Notes: a model not told the origin generated them from the sequence alone. 64,000 nucleotides of DNA from Pseudodesulfovibrio indicus (GCF_001563225.1 NZ_CP014206.1:1364001-1428000), one strand, 5' to 3'. Shown: positions 42,110 to 52,228, numbered from the stretch's first letter. Numbers and translations: made by a program.

Positions 42110-44663
42110 ATGAGCATCAAATTCAAGATCCTGTTGCCGACCATCCCGCTGGTCCTTCTGATCGGCTGCGGGGGCTATCTGCTGTTGAGCGGGCAGTTCG
42201 ACGAGCTGAGGACCTCCTATGCGGAGATGCTGGTCGGCGACGCCGCGAGAACCCTGGAGCAGAACACCGAGGAAGCGGCGGTCCGCGCCCAGGAGGAGGC
42301 AGCCCTCTTCAGCCGCATGCCCGCGGTGATCGAGGCCTTCACCCTGGCCCACCAGGGGAACATCAACGACGAGAGCGACCCGGTGGTGCAGTCCGCCCGC
42401 GAAGGGCTTCGCCTGGCCCTGGCCTCCACCATGGCCGGGTACAGCGAGACCCTTGGGTCCAAGCTCCAGCTCCACTTCCACCTGCCCAACGCGCGCAGCC
42501 TGGCCCGCATGTGGCGCGAGAAGCAGGCCAAGCGCAACGGGAACTGGGTGGACATCTCGGACGACATTTCGAGCTTCCGCAAGACCGTCATCGACGTGAA
42601 CCGCGACGGCCAGCCCCGCCGGGGCATCGAGCCCGGACGCGGCGGGTTCGCCATCCGCGGCCTGGTGGCGGTCAAGGACGCGGCGGGCAACCGCCTCGGC
42701 TCGGTGGAGGTGCTCAAGAGCTACGGCGACGTGTTCAAGCTCTTCCAGGACGAGGAGGGCAGCTATTACACCCTGTACATGAACAGTTCCCTGCTGCCGA
42801 CCACGACCAATCTCCAGGACCCGGCCAAATACCCGCTGGTGGACGACGCCTTCGTCCGGGTGGCGGGCAAGGAAAACGCCCAGCTCGACGGCGCGGTCAC
42901 GGCGGACCTGCTGCGCCGGGCCGAGGACGGGCGCTACGTGGCCATTGTCGGGGATTTTGCCGTGGCCTACCTGCCGGTCAAGGACTATCAGGGCAAGAAC
43001 ATCGGCGTGATCACCCTGGCCCGCGACATCTCCCTGCAGAACGCCATCCTGGACAGCGCCTCGGTGCTGGTCCTGGTCCTCTTCGGCCTGGCCGTGGTGG
43101 TCCCTCTCCTGACCCTCCTGGTGGTCCTGCGCTACGCCGTGTTCCGTCCCCTGGACCGCATCCGCGCCCTGGCCGAGCGCCGTGTTCCGTCCCCTGGACC
43201 GCATCCGCGCCCTGGCCGAGGACGTCTCGCGCGGCAACCTGGCCGAGGGCGAGCCCGTGGCCTCCAAGGACGAGATCGGCTCCATCCACCGTTCGGTGAG
43301 CCGCATCCCGGCGACCCTGAGCGCGCTCATCGACGACTGTGAGGCCACGGCCCGCGAGGTGGGGCGCGGCGTGATCCGGACGCGCGGCGACGCCACGCGC
43401 TACGAGGGGGCCTACGCCCAGCTCATCCGGTCCATGAACCGGGTGGCCGACACCTACACCGCCACCTTTGATTCCTTCCCGTTCCCGGTGTTCTCCGTGG
43501 ACCAAAGCCACAAGCTGCTCTTCCTCAACAAGAACGCCCAGGAGATCGCGGGCAGGAGCGACCACGAACTGCTCGGCAAGCCGTGCAGCGGGGTCTTCAA
43601 TACCGACATCTGCGAAACGGAAAACTGTGTCTGCACCCAGTCCATGCGCACCCGCAAACGGAGCGTGGGTACCACCAGAGGGACCCTGGACAAGGGCGCG
43701 GTGGACATCAAGGGGTACGCCTCGCCGCTGTTCGACGAGCACCAGAACGTGGTCGGCGCGCTGGAAGTGGTGGTGGACCAGACCGACATCCTCGATTCCC
43801 AGCGCAAGATGCAGCGGGTCGCGGACCGGGCCGGTCGGCTGTCCGAGCGCATGACCACGGCCTCGGGCCAGCTCCTGGACCGAGTCGAGGAATCGCGCCG
43901 GGGGGCCGAAGAGCAGAGCGCCCGCGCCACCGAGACGGCCACGGCCATGGACGAGATGAATTCCACCGTGCTGGAGGTGGCCCGTAACGCCAACGAGGCG
44001 GCGCTCAACGCCGAGCAGGCCCAGGTTCAGGCCCAGGCCGGACGCGACGTGGTGGTCAAGGTGGCCTCCACCGTCGGCGAGGTCCGGGAGCTTGCCTCCA
44101 CCCTGAAGGCGAACATGGGCGAGCTGGGCGAACAGGCCGACGGCATCGGCAAGGTCATGACCGTGATCAACGACATCGCGGACCAGACCAACCTGCTGGC
44201 GCTCAATGCGGCCATCGAGGCGGCCCGCGCGGGCGACGCCGGGCGCGGCTTCGCCGTTGTCGCGGACGAGGTCCGCAAGCTTGCTGAAAAGACCATGGTC
44301 GCCACCACCGAGGTGGGCAACGCCATCGGCGCCATCCAGAGCATGGCCCAGCGCAACGTCAGCGAGACCGACAAGGTGGCCCGCGTGGTCGAGATCTGTA
44401 CCTCCCTGGCTCGCGACGCGGGCGACTCCCTGCAGGCCATCGTGGAGGTCTCCCGCGACTCCGTGAACCAAGTCCAGGGTATCGCCGCAGCCGCCGAGGA
44501 GCAGTCCGCGGCCTCGGAACAGATCACCAAGGCTACCGATGAGATGCACGGCATCTCCAGGAACACCAGCGAAGCCATGGCCGAATCGGCCCGCGCCTGC
44601 CACGAGCTGGCCTCCATCGCCAAGGAGCTGGACGGCCTGATCGGAGAGCTCGGCGCCTCCTAG
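42110..44663 (+). pseudogene. Methyl-accepting chemotaxis protein broken by a 43-bp tandem duplication
   Basis: Start at the ATG at 42110 (GGAG 8 nt upstream). The first frame gives TM1 (about residues 6-24), a periplasmic sensor of about 300 aa and TM2 ([20 protein letters not shown]). At 43178 a 43-bp direct repeat shifts the frame. The second frame (from 43182) carries the HAMP domain ([12 protein letters not shown]), a PAS-like domain with a Cys-rich CETENCVC, and the MCP signalling hairpin ([21 protein letters not shown]). Deleting one repeat copy restores one continuous protein of about 836 aa. A GC-rich hairpin (44675-44704) follows the gene. Confidence 0.88.
43135..43220 (+). repeat. 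43-bp perfect tandem duplication inside the chemoreceptor gene
   Basis: The unit starting CGCCGTGTTCCGTCCCC and ending GCCCTGGCCGAG occupies 43135-43177 and again 43178-43220 with no difference. 43 is not a multiple of three, so the gene is frameshifted at the junction between TM2 and the HAMP domain. Confidence 0.95.
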
Positions 44664-44771
44664 TCCGGACGGACGGCCCGCCCCCCGCAAGCGGGGGGCG
44701 GGCCGATCGGCGGATGTACTCACCCCGCCCTTTGTGCTACTCCTCGCGGATCAACCATTGCGAGGTATTGC

Positions 44772-45809
44772 ATGGCACTGCGCGTTATAGAGATCGTCAC
44801 TCCCCGCGAGGACAAGGAGGACGTGGCCAAGTCCCTTGAGGAACGCCAGTCCGACGAGGGTTACGTGTTCTGGGGTTCGCCCCTGGACGACGGCGAGTCC
44901 CTGTCCTTTCGCGTGGTCCTGGACGTGCGCGAGACCGAGGACGTCCTGGACAAGATGGAGAACCTCTTCGCCTGGACCGACAAGTATCGGATCGTGGTCT
45001 ATCCGGCCGAGGCGACCCTGCCCCGGCTGGACCCGCTGACCAAGGAAGAGGAGGCGGAGAAGAACGGGGATCAGGCAGGGGAGGAAGAGGACAACGGGAA
45101 CGGCAACGGCCGCATCAGCCGCGAGGAGCTGTATGCCGACGTCCTGGACACGACCCTGCTCTCCCGGCATTACGCCATGCTCGTGCTGTTCTCGTCCCTG
45201 GTGGGGATCATCGGCCTCATGCGCGGCAATGTGGCGATCATCATCGGGGCCATGGTCCTGGCCCCGCTGCTCGGTCCCAACGTGGGGTTGGCCCTGGCCA
45301 CCACCCTGGGGGACAGGAAGCTCACCTGGGAGTCCATCAAGACCCTGACCGTGGGCGTGGTTTTGTGCTTTGCGCTGTCCGCCGGAGCCGGGCTGCTGCT
45401 CGGCCTGCCCGACCCGTCCGAGGAGCTGATGAGTCGCAGCGTGACCGAATTTTCGGACATCATCCTGGCCATGGTCTCGGGCGCGGCCGGGATTATCACC
45501 GTGACTTTGGGCGTCCCCACCTCCCTGGTGGGGGTCATGGTCGCGTTGTCCCTGCTTCCGCCGCTCATCGCCTGCGGCCTGTTCCTGGGTGCGTCCATGT
45601 TCCCGGAGGCGGGCGGCGCGGGGCTGCTCTTCGCGGCCAACGTCATCTGCCTGAACCTGGCGGGCGTGGTCACCTTCCTGGCCCAGGGCATCCGTCCCCT
45701 TTCCTGGTATGAAAAAGAGCGCGCCAAGAAGGCCACCCTGCAGGCGGCCCTCATCTGGACCGTGCTGCTGGCCGCCCTGGTCGGGCTGATGCTGCTCCAG
45801 ACCCGCTAG
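44772..45809 (+). CDS. DUF389 / TIGR00341-type membrane protein
   Basis: 345 aa. The cytoplasmic N-terminal domain (1-115) ends in an acidic linker. About six membrane helices follow, with the family's conserved blocks: NVAIIIGAMVLAPLLGPNVG (about 158-177), GVPTSLVGVMVALSLLPPL and NVICLNLAGVVTFL. The function of this widespread bacterial family is not established; roles in ion or metabolite transport have been proposed. It starts 108 bp after the chemoreceptor gene and converges on fdhD, overlapping its 3' end by 4 bp on the other strand. Confidence 0.88.
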   Translation: MALRVIEIVTPREDKEDVAKSLEERQSDEGYVFWGSPLDDGESLSFRVVLDVRETEDVLDKMENLFAWTDKYRIVVYPAEATLPRLDPLTKEEEAEKNGDQAGEEEDNGNGNGRISREELYADVLDTTLLSRHYAMLVLFSSLVGIIGLMRGNVAIIIGAMVLAPLLGPNVGLALATTLGDRKLTWESIKTLTVGVVLCFALSAGAGLLLGLPDPSEELMSRSVTEFSDIILAMVSGAAGIITVTLGVPTSLVGVMVALSLLPPLIACGLFLGASMFPEAGGAGLLFAANVICLNLAGVVTFLAQGIRPLSWYEKERAKKATLQAALIWTVLLAALVGLMLLQTR

Positions 45810-46593
45810 AAGTCCTGTTCGTTTCCGAGCCGCCAGTGATTGGCGTAGACGTCGAAGGACCGGCCCCGAAGCCGGCCCACGAGGGTGATGCCGTGCGCCC
45901 TGGCCACGTCCACCCCGGCGCTGGTGGCCGCCGAGAAGCCGCAGAGCACCGGGAGGCGCACCGCGGCGGCCTTGGCCGCCATGGCCAGGGCGATGCGCGA
46001 CGAGAGCATGCCGATGGCCGCCGATCCGAGCGTGCCTTCCAGCAGGGCGCGGCCGATGGCCTTGTCAAAGGCGTTGTGCCGCCCGACATCCTCGCCGTAG
46101 GCGAGCAGCGCCCCGTCGGCATCGAAGAGCGCGGCCGCGTGGGTCGAGCCGGTGTTGCGGAAGAGGTTCTGCCTGCGTTCGAAGAGTTCCTTCAGCTTGA
46201 AGAGCATCCCGGGGGCGATGCGCAGGGGCGGGCGCTCCGCGGTCAGGGCGCGGGGCCGGGCTTGCGCAGGGTCACCGCCACTTCGGCCGGAGAGCCGTAG
46301 GTGAACGAGATCCGCTCCACCTCGGCCGCCGAGCGGATTCTTCCCTCGCAAAGGAGGTGTCCGACCACCAGGTTCAGGTCGTCTCCCGGCGTCCTGGACA
46401 GGACCGTTTCGGGATGATCCCCGGCCCGCACCAGGAGGTCGGCCTCCACGGCGATGACGTCCTCGCGGTCCGCCAGTCCGCCTTCGCCCATTCGCCGCAA
46501 GGGGACCGTGCATTCGCGGGACGTGGCGGCGGGGACCGGCTCGGGCAGCGGGGAGAGGGGAACGGTCGGGATGCGCAGGAGCGAAGTGGTCAT
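45806..46593 (-). pseudogene. fdhD: FdhD-like formate dehydrogenase accessory protein with one frameshift
   Basis: FdhD hands sulfur to the molybdenum or tungsten cofactor of formate dehydrogenase. The first frame (46593-46243) gives DLLVRAGDHPETVLSRTPGD, then LNLVVGHLLCEGRI. The second gives LFRNTGSTHAAALFD, GEDVGRHNAFDKAIG and CGFSAATSAGVDVA, all FdhD hallmarks. They join if one C is added to the CCCC run near 46252. The segment that normally carries the sulfur-relay CxxC (CGVCG-like) appears to be absent: only about a dozen residues separate VTLRKPGP from IAPGML. Its place after fdhE fits the role. The gene may be damaged or misread by one base. Confidence 0.8.
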
Positions 46594-46601
46594 GGGTCCG
46601 C

Positions 46602-47516
46602 CTAGGTAAGGGTGTTCCAGAGGGTGTTGGCGAGGGGATTGAGGGCCTGCTTCCGGGCCAGGATGTCCAGGTGGATCAGCCCCAGCTGGAGGACGTCCGG
46701 GTCGGGCCGTTCGGCGTAGTCGCGCAGGTCCACGCAGAGCAGGTAGCTGCCGCAGGCGCGGCAGGCCTCGATCCGTTCATGCCTGGCCCCGTCGACGAAG
46801 AGCAGCTCCCGCGTCTTGTCGTCCGCGTTGCCGCAGGCGGCGCAGGCGGTCCGGCTGAAGTGCCAGTCGTGCCCGCACAGGGAACAGTGCAGAAATTTTT
46901 TGCCGCCACCGCCCACCAGGTACTCGGACTGTCCGCTGTCCGGCGGGGCGAGCTGGGCGATGGACGGGGCGGAGCCGCAGACCGGGCAATGGCCGCGCTC
47001 CCAGGTGATCCCGGCCAGTTTCCCGCCCACGGATTCGGCCAGGCAGCCGAGGACCGGGCCGGACGCGGCGTCCACCGCAAAGGGCAGCGCCGCCGTGGGC
47101 GTGATCCCGGCGGAGATTGCGGGGTCCACCAGCCGGTCCGGGCCGCCGTCCAGGCGGGACCGCAGGAGCTCGGCCGTTTTTCCGGGGGCCAGGAGCAGCT
47201 CGCGCAGCCGTTCGGCGTGGTCCGGGGCGAGGGCCAGGGTCTTGACGATCACGGGCAGCAGGAGCCCGGCGGATTTCGTCAGCGCTTCGCCCCACGGCGT
47301 GAGGTCCAGCCCGGTCAGGACGGGCACGCCGTCGGCCAGCCTCGCCTCGTCCACGTCCGGGACGAGGAGTCCTTGGTTGCGCGCTGCCTCGCGGGCGCGC
47401 TCCCCCATGATGAAGAGCGGTCCGAACCGCTCCGTCAGCGGGTGGTAGGCGGCGTCGCGGGTGCGGATGCCTTCGACGGTGGATTCAATTCTTGCCAGGG
47501 CGGTGGTCATGGTCAT
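46602..47516 (-). CDS. fdhE: FdhE formate dehydrogenase accessory protein
   Basis: 304 aa from the ATG at 47516 (GGAG 5 nt upstream). The C-terminal half carries four CxxC knuckles: CPVCG, CSLCG, CAACG and CRACG, the two rubredoxin-like iron or zinc sites of FdhE, with GHDWHFSRTACAACG around the middle ones. FdhE binds the formate dehydrogenase catalytic subunit before export and is needed for active enzyme. It lies between fdhB (71-bp gap with a GC-rich hairpin at 47540-47562 but no T run) and fdhD, in the same direction, so an fdhABED operon is likely. Confidence 0.9.
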   Translation of the reverse strand: MTMTTALARIESTVEGIRTRDAAYHPLTERFGPLFIMGERAREAARNQGLLVPDVDEARLADGVPVLTGLDLTPWGEALTKSAGLLLPVIVKTLALAPDHAERLRELLLAPGKTAELLRSRLDGGPDRLVDPAISAGITPTAALPFAVDAASGPVLGCLAESVGGKLAGITWERGHCPVCGSAPSIAQLAPPDSGQSEYLVGGGGKKFLHCSLCGHDWHFSRTACAACGNADDKTRELLFVDGARHERIEACRACGSYLLCVDLRDYAERPDPDVLQLGLIHLDILARKQALNPLANTLWNTLT

Positions 47517-47587
47517 GGTTGCTCCATGCTCCCCCCTTTGGCGGGGCGCGATGCGCCCCGCCCGGAGAGGGAAGGTTGAGAGGTGTT

Positions 47588-48322
47588 CTAGCTTTTCATT
47601 GCCCTGAAGGGGCGGGCCAGCGTCGCCAGGAACTGCTGCTTGGACATGGGGCCGGTTCCGGCCTGGGCCACGGCCTTGGTGTGGTAGTGCTCGGGCTTGT
47701 CGATCAGCAGGAAGATGACGTTGACGTCCTCGGGATCGGCCAGCATCGCGCCGGGCCATTTCTTCTTGAGGACGGCGAGCCGCTGTTCACCCAGCTTGAG
47801 CATGTCCGCGCGATCGCCGAAGTTCATGGCCCCGGTGGGGCAGGACTTGACGCAGGCCGGGGGCATGCCCGCATGGATGCGTTCGTTGCACATGGTGCAC
47901 TTGGACAACAGCCCGGTCTTGTCGTTGCGCCGGGGGATGTCGTACGGGCACGCCTCGCGCACCTGCTCGGCCTCGTCGGCGGAGAACTTCGCGGTCTTTT
48001 CGGTGAAGATCACCGCGCCGGTCTTTTCATCCTTGACGATGGCCTCATCGAGGTACACGTCGCCCACTTCCTTGCAGGGCGGGACCTCGCAGTGCCGACA
48101 CTGGTCCGGGAAGAAGTTCCAGCGGACCACGCCGTTGTCCAGGTTCTCGCTGAAGCGGACGAGCTTGTAGTTGTTGGGGTTCAGGTCCTTGGGGTTCTGG
48201 TGGCTTCCCCAGCCGACCTGGTAGGTCTTGTTGGCCGGAAGCTCGTTCCATTCCTTGCAGGCGATCTGACATCCGCGGCACGCCGTGCAGCGGGAGGTGT
48301 CGATCAATATGGATTTGGTCAT
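47588..48322 (-). CDS. fdhB: Formate dehydrogenase iron-sulfur (beta) subunit
   Basis: 244 aa ferredoxin-like subunit. The cysteine sets are CTACRGCQIAC (residues 12-22), CRHCEVPPC (about 75-83), CTMCNERI and CVKSCPTGA, together enough for three to four [4Fe-4S] clusters, as in FdhB and FdnH. It accepts electrons from the catalytic subunit and passes them to periplasmic cytochromes. There is no C-terminal membrane anchor, in keeping with the soluble two-subunit Desulfovibrio enzyme. Encoded 15 bp after fdhA. Confidence 0.94.
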   Translation of the reverse strand: MTKSILIDTSRCTACRGCQIACKEWNELPANKTYQVGWGSHQNPKDLNPNNYKLVRFSENLDNGVVRWNFFPDQCRHCEVPPCKEVGDVYLDEAIVKDEKTGAVIFTEKTAKFSADEAEQVREACPYDIPRRNDKTGLLSKCTMCNERIHAGMPPACVKSCPTGAMNFGDRADMLKLGEQRLAVLKKKWPGAMLADPEDVNVIFLLIDKPEHYHTKAVAQAGTGPMSKQQFLATLARPFRAMKS

Positions 48323-48337
48323 GACGGTCTCCTTTCC

Positions 48338-51300
48338 TTATGGGGTGGCCAGTTCGGTGATCTTGGCCGCCTTGCGGATGTTCACGCAGCTCGCCTTGTA
48401 CTCCGGGATGGTGGTGTTCGGATCGCCCACCGACGGCGTCAGCCTGTTGGTGGAGTCGCCGCTGCCGGGAGTGGTCCAACCGAAGCAGTAGGGCATGCCG
48501 ATCTCGTGGATGATGCGACCGTGCACCTTGAGCGGGCGCATGCGGATGGTGACCATGGCCACGGCTTCGACCTGTCCGCGGATGGACTCCACGATGATCA
48601 CCTCGCCGTTCTTGATGCCCTTCTCCTCGGCCAGCTCGTGGCTCATCTCGACGTAGAGCTGCGGCTCGGCCTCGAGCAGGTTGGGCACGTTGCGGGTCTC
48701 GCCGCCGCCGCACCAGTGCTCGGTCAGGCTGTAGGTGGTCAGCACGATGGGGTACTTGGGGTCTGCCGGCTTGGCCAGGATGTCCATGGCGCTGGTGGCG
48801 AACTTGTACACCGGGCTGTTCAACTGCTTGGAGAACAGGTTGCTGTCCACCGGGGTCTCCACCGGCTCGTAGTGTTCCGGGAAGGGACCGTCCTGCCTGC
48901 CGGGGCCGAACAGGTGGCCCAGGCCGTGGGTGTGCATGATGAAGGGGTACTTGCCCTTGCCGGTGGCCAGGGGCGGCCATCCGCCGTCGGGCACGTCGCC
49001 GATCCACTTGCCGTCCTTCCACTCGATGACCGCCTTGTCCGGGTTGAAGGGCTTGCCGTTCAGGTCCACGGAGGCGCGGTTGTAAAGGATGCGGCGGTTG
49101 ACGGGCCAACACCACGACCAGTTGGGGAACAGGCCGATCTTGGCCTGCATGGGGGTCTGCTTCGGGTCGCGGCGCAGACACTTGTTGCCCTCTTCCTCGG
49201 TCCAGCTGCCGGCGTAGAGCCAGTTCAGGCTGGAGGTGGAGCCGTCGTCGCCCAGCGCGGTGAAGGAGGGAACCTGGTCGCCCTTCTTGTAGGTCTTGTT
49301 GCCGACCTTGGTGTCGCGGGTGAAGCGGCCGTTGATCCGCTGGCACAGGTCTTCGGGATCGAACTTGTCGGGCCAGTCGAGCTTGAGCACGGGGTCGGGG
49401 AAGGTGCCGCCTTCCTTGGCATAGAGCTCGCGGACCTTGTTCATGATCGGGATGTACATCTCGGCGAAGGGCCGGGCCTCGTACTGGGGTGGAACGGCCT
49501 GGCCGTGCCACAGCAGCCAGCGGCCGGAGTTGGTCACGGAGCCGCTCTTTTCAAGGCGGTGGGCGGAGGGCAGGAGGAAGAACTCGGTCTTGACGTCCTT
49601 CGGGTCCACGCCGGGCCGGTGCCAGTTGTCGGTGGTCTCTGAGTTGTGCAGCTCGGCGCAGACGACCCATTCCAGGTTGTCCATGGCCTTGCGGATCTTG
49701 TTGGTGTTGGGGACGCTGTTCATGGGGTTGAGGCCCATGAAGAAGCCGCCGGTCATCTCGCCCCGGTACATGCGGTCGAACATGAACAGGTAGGAGTAGT
49801 CGCCGCCCTTGTCGATCTTGGGCAGCAGCTCGTAGCAGAAGCCGTTTTTGCTGGTGGCGTTGTCGCCGAACCAGCCCTTGAGCAGGGAGGCGAAGTACTT
49901 GGGCTTGTGCTGCCACCAGTTGGCGGACTGCGGGTCCTTGCTGATCGGGGTGTTGGCCTTGTTGTAGGCCTCGTAGGTGTCCCAGTTGTCCTGCGGCATG
50001 GCCATGTAGCCGGGCAGGATGTGGTAGAGCAGGGCGTGGTCCGTGGACCCCTGGACGTTGGGTTCGCCGCGCAGGGCGTTGATGCCGCCGCCCGCGATGC
50101 CGATGTTGCCCAGGAGCAGCTGGATGATGCCGGAGGTGCGGATGTTCTGCACGCCCACGGTGTGCTGGGTCCAGCCCAGGGCGTAGAGGATGGTCCCCGC
50201 CTTGGTGCCGGTGCCGGTGGCGGTGTAGGTCTTGTAGACCTTGAGCAGGGTTTCCTCGGGCACGCCGGTGGTGGCCGAGACCTTGTCCAGGGAATAGCGG
50301 GAGTAGTGCTTCTTCAGGAGCTGGAACACGCAGCGCGGGTCCTTGAGGGTCTTGTCGCGCTTGGGCACGCCGTCGGCGCCGAACTCCAGGGCCCACTTGG
50401 ACTTGTCGTAGGTGCGGGTCTTGGGGTCATAGCCGGAGAAGAGGCCGTCCTTGAAGTCGAAGTCCTTGCCCACGATGATCGAGGCGTTGGTGTATTCGAC
50501 CACGTACTCCTTGAAGTACTTCTCGTTGTCGATGATGTATTTGATCATGCCGCCGAGGAAGGCGATGTCGGTGCCGGAACGCAGGGGGACGTGGAAATCG
50601 GAACGGGCCGAGGTTCGGGAGAACTTCGGGTCCACGTGCATGACGGTCGCGCCCTTGTCCTTGGCCCGGAGCACCCACTTGAAGGAAATGGGATGGTGTT
50701 CGGCGGCGTTGCTGCCCATGATCAGGATGGAGTCGGCGTTCTTGATGTCGATCCAGTGGTTGGTCATGGCACCCCGGCCGAAGCTTTCGCCCAGGGCGGC
50801 AACGGTGGAGCTGTGGCAGACGCGGGCCTGATGGTCCATGTGCACCACGCCCAGGCCGCGCGCGAACTGGTGCGTCAGGGCGCACTCCTCGTTGCTGGCG
50901 TGGGACGTGCCCATGAGGAACATGGATTCCAGCCGGTTGACCTGGTTCCCGGCCTTGTTCTTGGCCACGAACTGCTTGTCGCGGGTGTCCTTCACCTTGC
51001 GGGCGATGCGGTCGATCATCCAGTCCCAGCTCTTCTCTTCCCACTTGTCGCTGTGGGGAGCGCGGTACATGGGTTTCTGGACCCGGTGGTGGGACGTGGT
51101 CATGGAGAACATGGCGGCGCCCTTGGCGCACAGGGAACCCTCGTTGATGGGATAGTCCGGGTCGCCCTCGACGCTGACCAGCTTGCCGTTCTTGACGTAC
51201 CCGATGGCGAAACAGCTCACCGAGCAGAACGGACAGACGGTCAGGATCTCCTTGGCCCCGTCGATCTTCAGACCGGCGGCGTAGCTCTTTATCGGCGTCA

Positions 51301-51382
51301 GGACGACTCCGATCTGAGCCAGGGAGAGACACGCTGCCGAAGAGGCAGTGAGCTTCAAAAATCTTCGGCGGTCACATTTCAT
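48338..51382 (-). CDS. fdhA: Formate dehydrogenase catalytic (alpha) subunit, cysteine form, Tat-exported
   Basis: 1014 aa from the ATG at 51382 (AAGGAGG 8 nt upstream). The twin-arginine signal CDRRRFLKLTASSAACLSL is followed by the [4Fe-4S] motif CPFCSVSC...CAKG (residues 50-85) and molybdopterin or tungstopterin domains. The active-site ligand in the motif ARV-x-H-SSTVA is Cys189, codon TGC, where many relatives (E. coli FdnG, D. vulgaris FdhA) have selenocysteine. It oxidises formate to CO2 in the periplasm. The context fdhA-fdhB-fdhE-fdhD is complete. The 230 bp upstream is AT-rich and presumably holds the promoter. Confidence 0.95.
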   Translation of the reverse strand: MKCDRRRFLKLTASSAACLSLAQIGVVLTPIKSYAAGLKIDGAKEILTVCPFCSVSCFAIGYVKNGKLVSVEGDPDYPINEGSLCAKGAAMFSMTTSHHRVQKPMYRAPHSDKWEEKSWDWMIDRIARKVKDTRDKQFVAKNKAGNQVNRLESMFLMGTSHASNEECALTHQFARGLGVVHMDHQARVCHSSTVAALGESFGRGAMTNHWIDIKNADSILIMGSNAAEHHPISFKWVLRAKDKGATVMHVDPKFSRTSARSDFHVPLRSGTDIAFLGGMIKYIIDNEKYFKEYVVEYTNASIIVGKDFDFKDGLFSGYDPKTRTYDKSKWALEFGADGVPKRDKTLKDPRCVFQLLKKHYSRYSLDKVSATTGVPEETLLKVYKTYTATGTGTKAGTILYALGWTQHTVGVQNIRTSGIIQLLLGNIGIAGGGINALRGEPNVQGSTDHALLYHILPGYMAMPQDNWDTYEAYNKANTPISKDPQSANWWQHKPKYFASLLKGWFGDNATSKNGFCYELLPKIDKGGDYSYLFMFDRMYRGEMTGGFFMGLNPMNSVPNTNKIRKAMDNLEWVVCAELHNSETTDNWHRPGVDPKDVKTEFFLLPSAHRLEKSGSVTNSGRWLLWHGQAVPPQYEARPFAEMYIPIMNKVRELYAKEGGTFPDPVLKLDWPDKFDPEDLCQRINGRFTRDTKVGNKTYKKGDQVPSFTALGDDGSTSSLNWLYAGSWTEEEGNKCLRRDPKQTPMQAKIGLFPNWSWCWPVNRRILYNRASVDLNGKPFNPDKAVIEWKDGKWIGDVPDGGWPPLATGKGKYPFIMHTHGLGHLFGPGRQDGPFPEHYEPVETPVDSNLFSKQLNSPVYKFATSAMDILAKPADPKYPIVLTTYSLTEHWCGGGETRNVPNLLEAEPQLYVEMSHELAEEKGIKNGEVIIVESIRGQVEAVAMVTIRMRPLKVHGRIIHEIGMPYCFGWTTPGSGDSTNRLTPSVGDPNTTIPEYKASCVNIRKAAKITELATP

Positions 51383-51950
51383 GAGATGGCCTCCTTGGTT
51401 GAGCAGGGCGGAATCGCCGCTGCGGAATAATGGAACACGACGTAGGGGTTTCGACTTGAATAATAAAATAAAATTCAATTATTACAAGTTGTTAAATTAA
51501 GCACATAGAAAAATATTGAGAAGGTGCGATCGGGGTAAACGACAAAAATGAAGGTAACCCCCTTATTTTCAAGGCCTTCAGATATCAGATTCGTCAATGG
51601 GTAATATAGATGAAATCTATCATATGCACGATGTGGGATTCCGTAACACCTGCAAAGTCGGTGTCAAACCGTTGGTAAGTTTAGTGCCAAATCGTGGTAA
51701 AGAGTAGCGGGTGAAAATTGATGCGGCGGGTGCGACGCCGACGGTGCGGCAGCGTCGTTCAGGGGGGCGATGGGGCGGCACCGTCCGCCGGGCCGAACCC
51801 GGCTGCACGCCGGATGCCGCGGCGTGGGGGAACGTGGGGCAGACGATCCCGAAGTTTCGGCTTTCGCGCGGGTGGCCGAGAGGAAACGAGCCGACAACCT
51901 GGAGCCGGCCAAGAGGATATGCCCTGCGCAATCTGCGCGCAGCCGTGCAT

Positions 51951-52015
51951 TTCCTTGGCGACCCATGAGGGATTGAACCTCTGATAACAGCGTGAATGGG
52001 TGGAAACAATCAAGC
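51951..52015 (-). repeat. Degenerate 3'-end fragment of a tRNA-Glu gene
   Basis: On the minus strand it reads ATTCACGCTGTTATCAGAGG, then TTCAATCCCT and GGGTCGCCA. It aligns with the anticodon loop, T-arm and CCA end of tRNA-Glu but with many mismatches and no 5' half. The flank AAACAATCAA is the same as next to the perfect fragment at 62093-62146. The rest of 51383-52090 holds no gene that I can support. Confidence 0.7.
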
Positions 52016-52093
52016 CGTGCATCCGTATTGCCGGGGATAGAGCTTCCACAGGAGCGACAACCGACTTGGAATCCCTCTCGTCATAGTGCTGAA

Positions 52094-52148
52094 AACGGTA
52101 TTCCGTTGTTGCAACGGCGGAGAAGGTTGGATCAACGGAATTTCGTTG
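52094..52148 (+). promoter_or_regulatory. Paired palindromic upstream activator sites for cooS1
   Basis: AACGGTATTCCGTT (52094-52107) and CAACGGAATTTCGTTG (52133-52148) are two palindromes with centres 40 bp apart, about 85-125 bp upstream of a sigma-54 promoter. The same motif occurs before cooS2. They are good candidates for binding by the sigma-54 activator encoded at 58955. Confidence 0.7.
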
Positions 52149-52212
52149 CTCCGGTTGTGGGGGTAAATCTGTTTATCCAATAAATTCAATTTGTAAAGCG
52201 ATCAATGCCACC

Positions 52213-52228
52213 TGGCACGCCTCTTGCC
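52213..52228 (+). promoter_or_regulatory. Sigma-54 promoter of cooS1
   Basis: TGGCACGCCTCTTGCC matches the -24/-12 consensus TGGCAC-N5-TTGC, about 90 bp before the cooS1 start codon. Confidence 0.8.

Noticed and set aside
51680-51696. Possible sigma-54 promoter for fdhA on the minus strand (TGGCAC-N5-TTACC)
   Set aside because: The -12 element lacks the essential GC, and no upstream palindrome like those of cooS is present.
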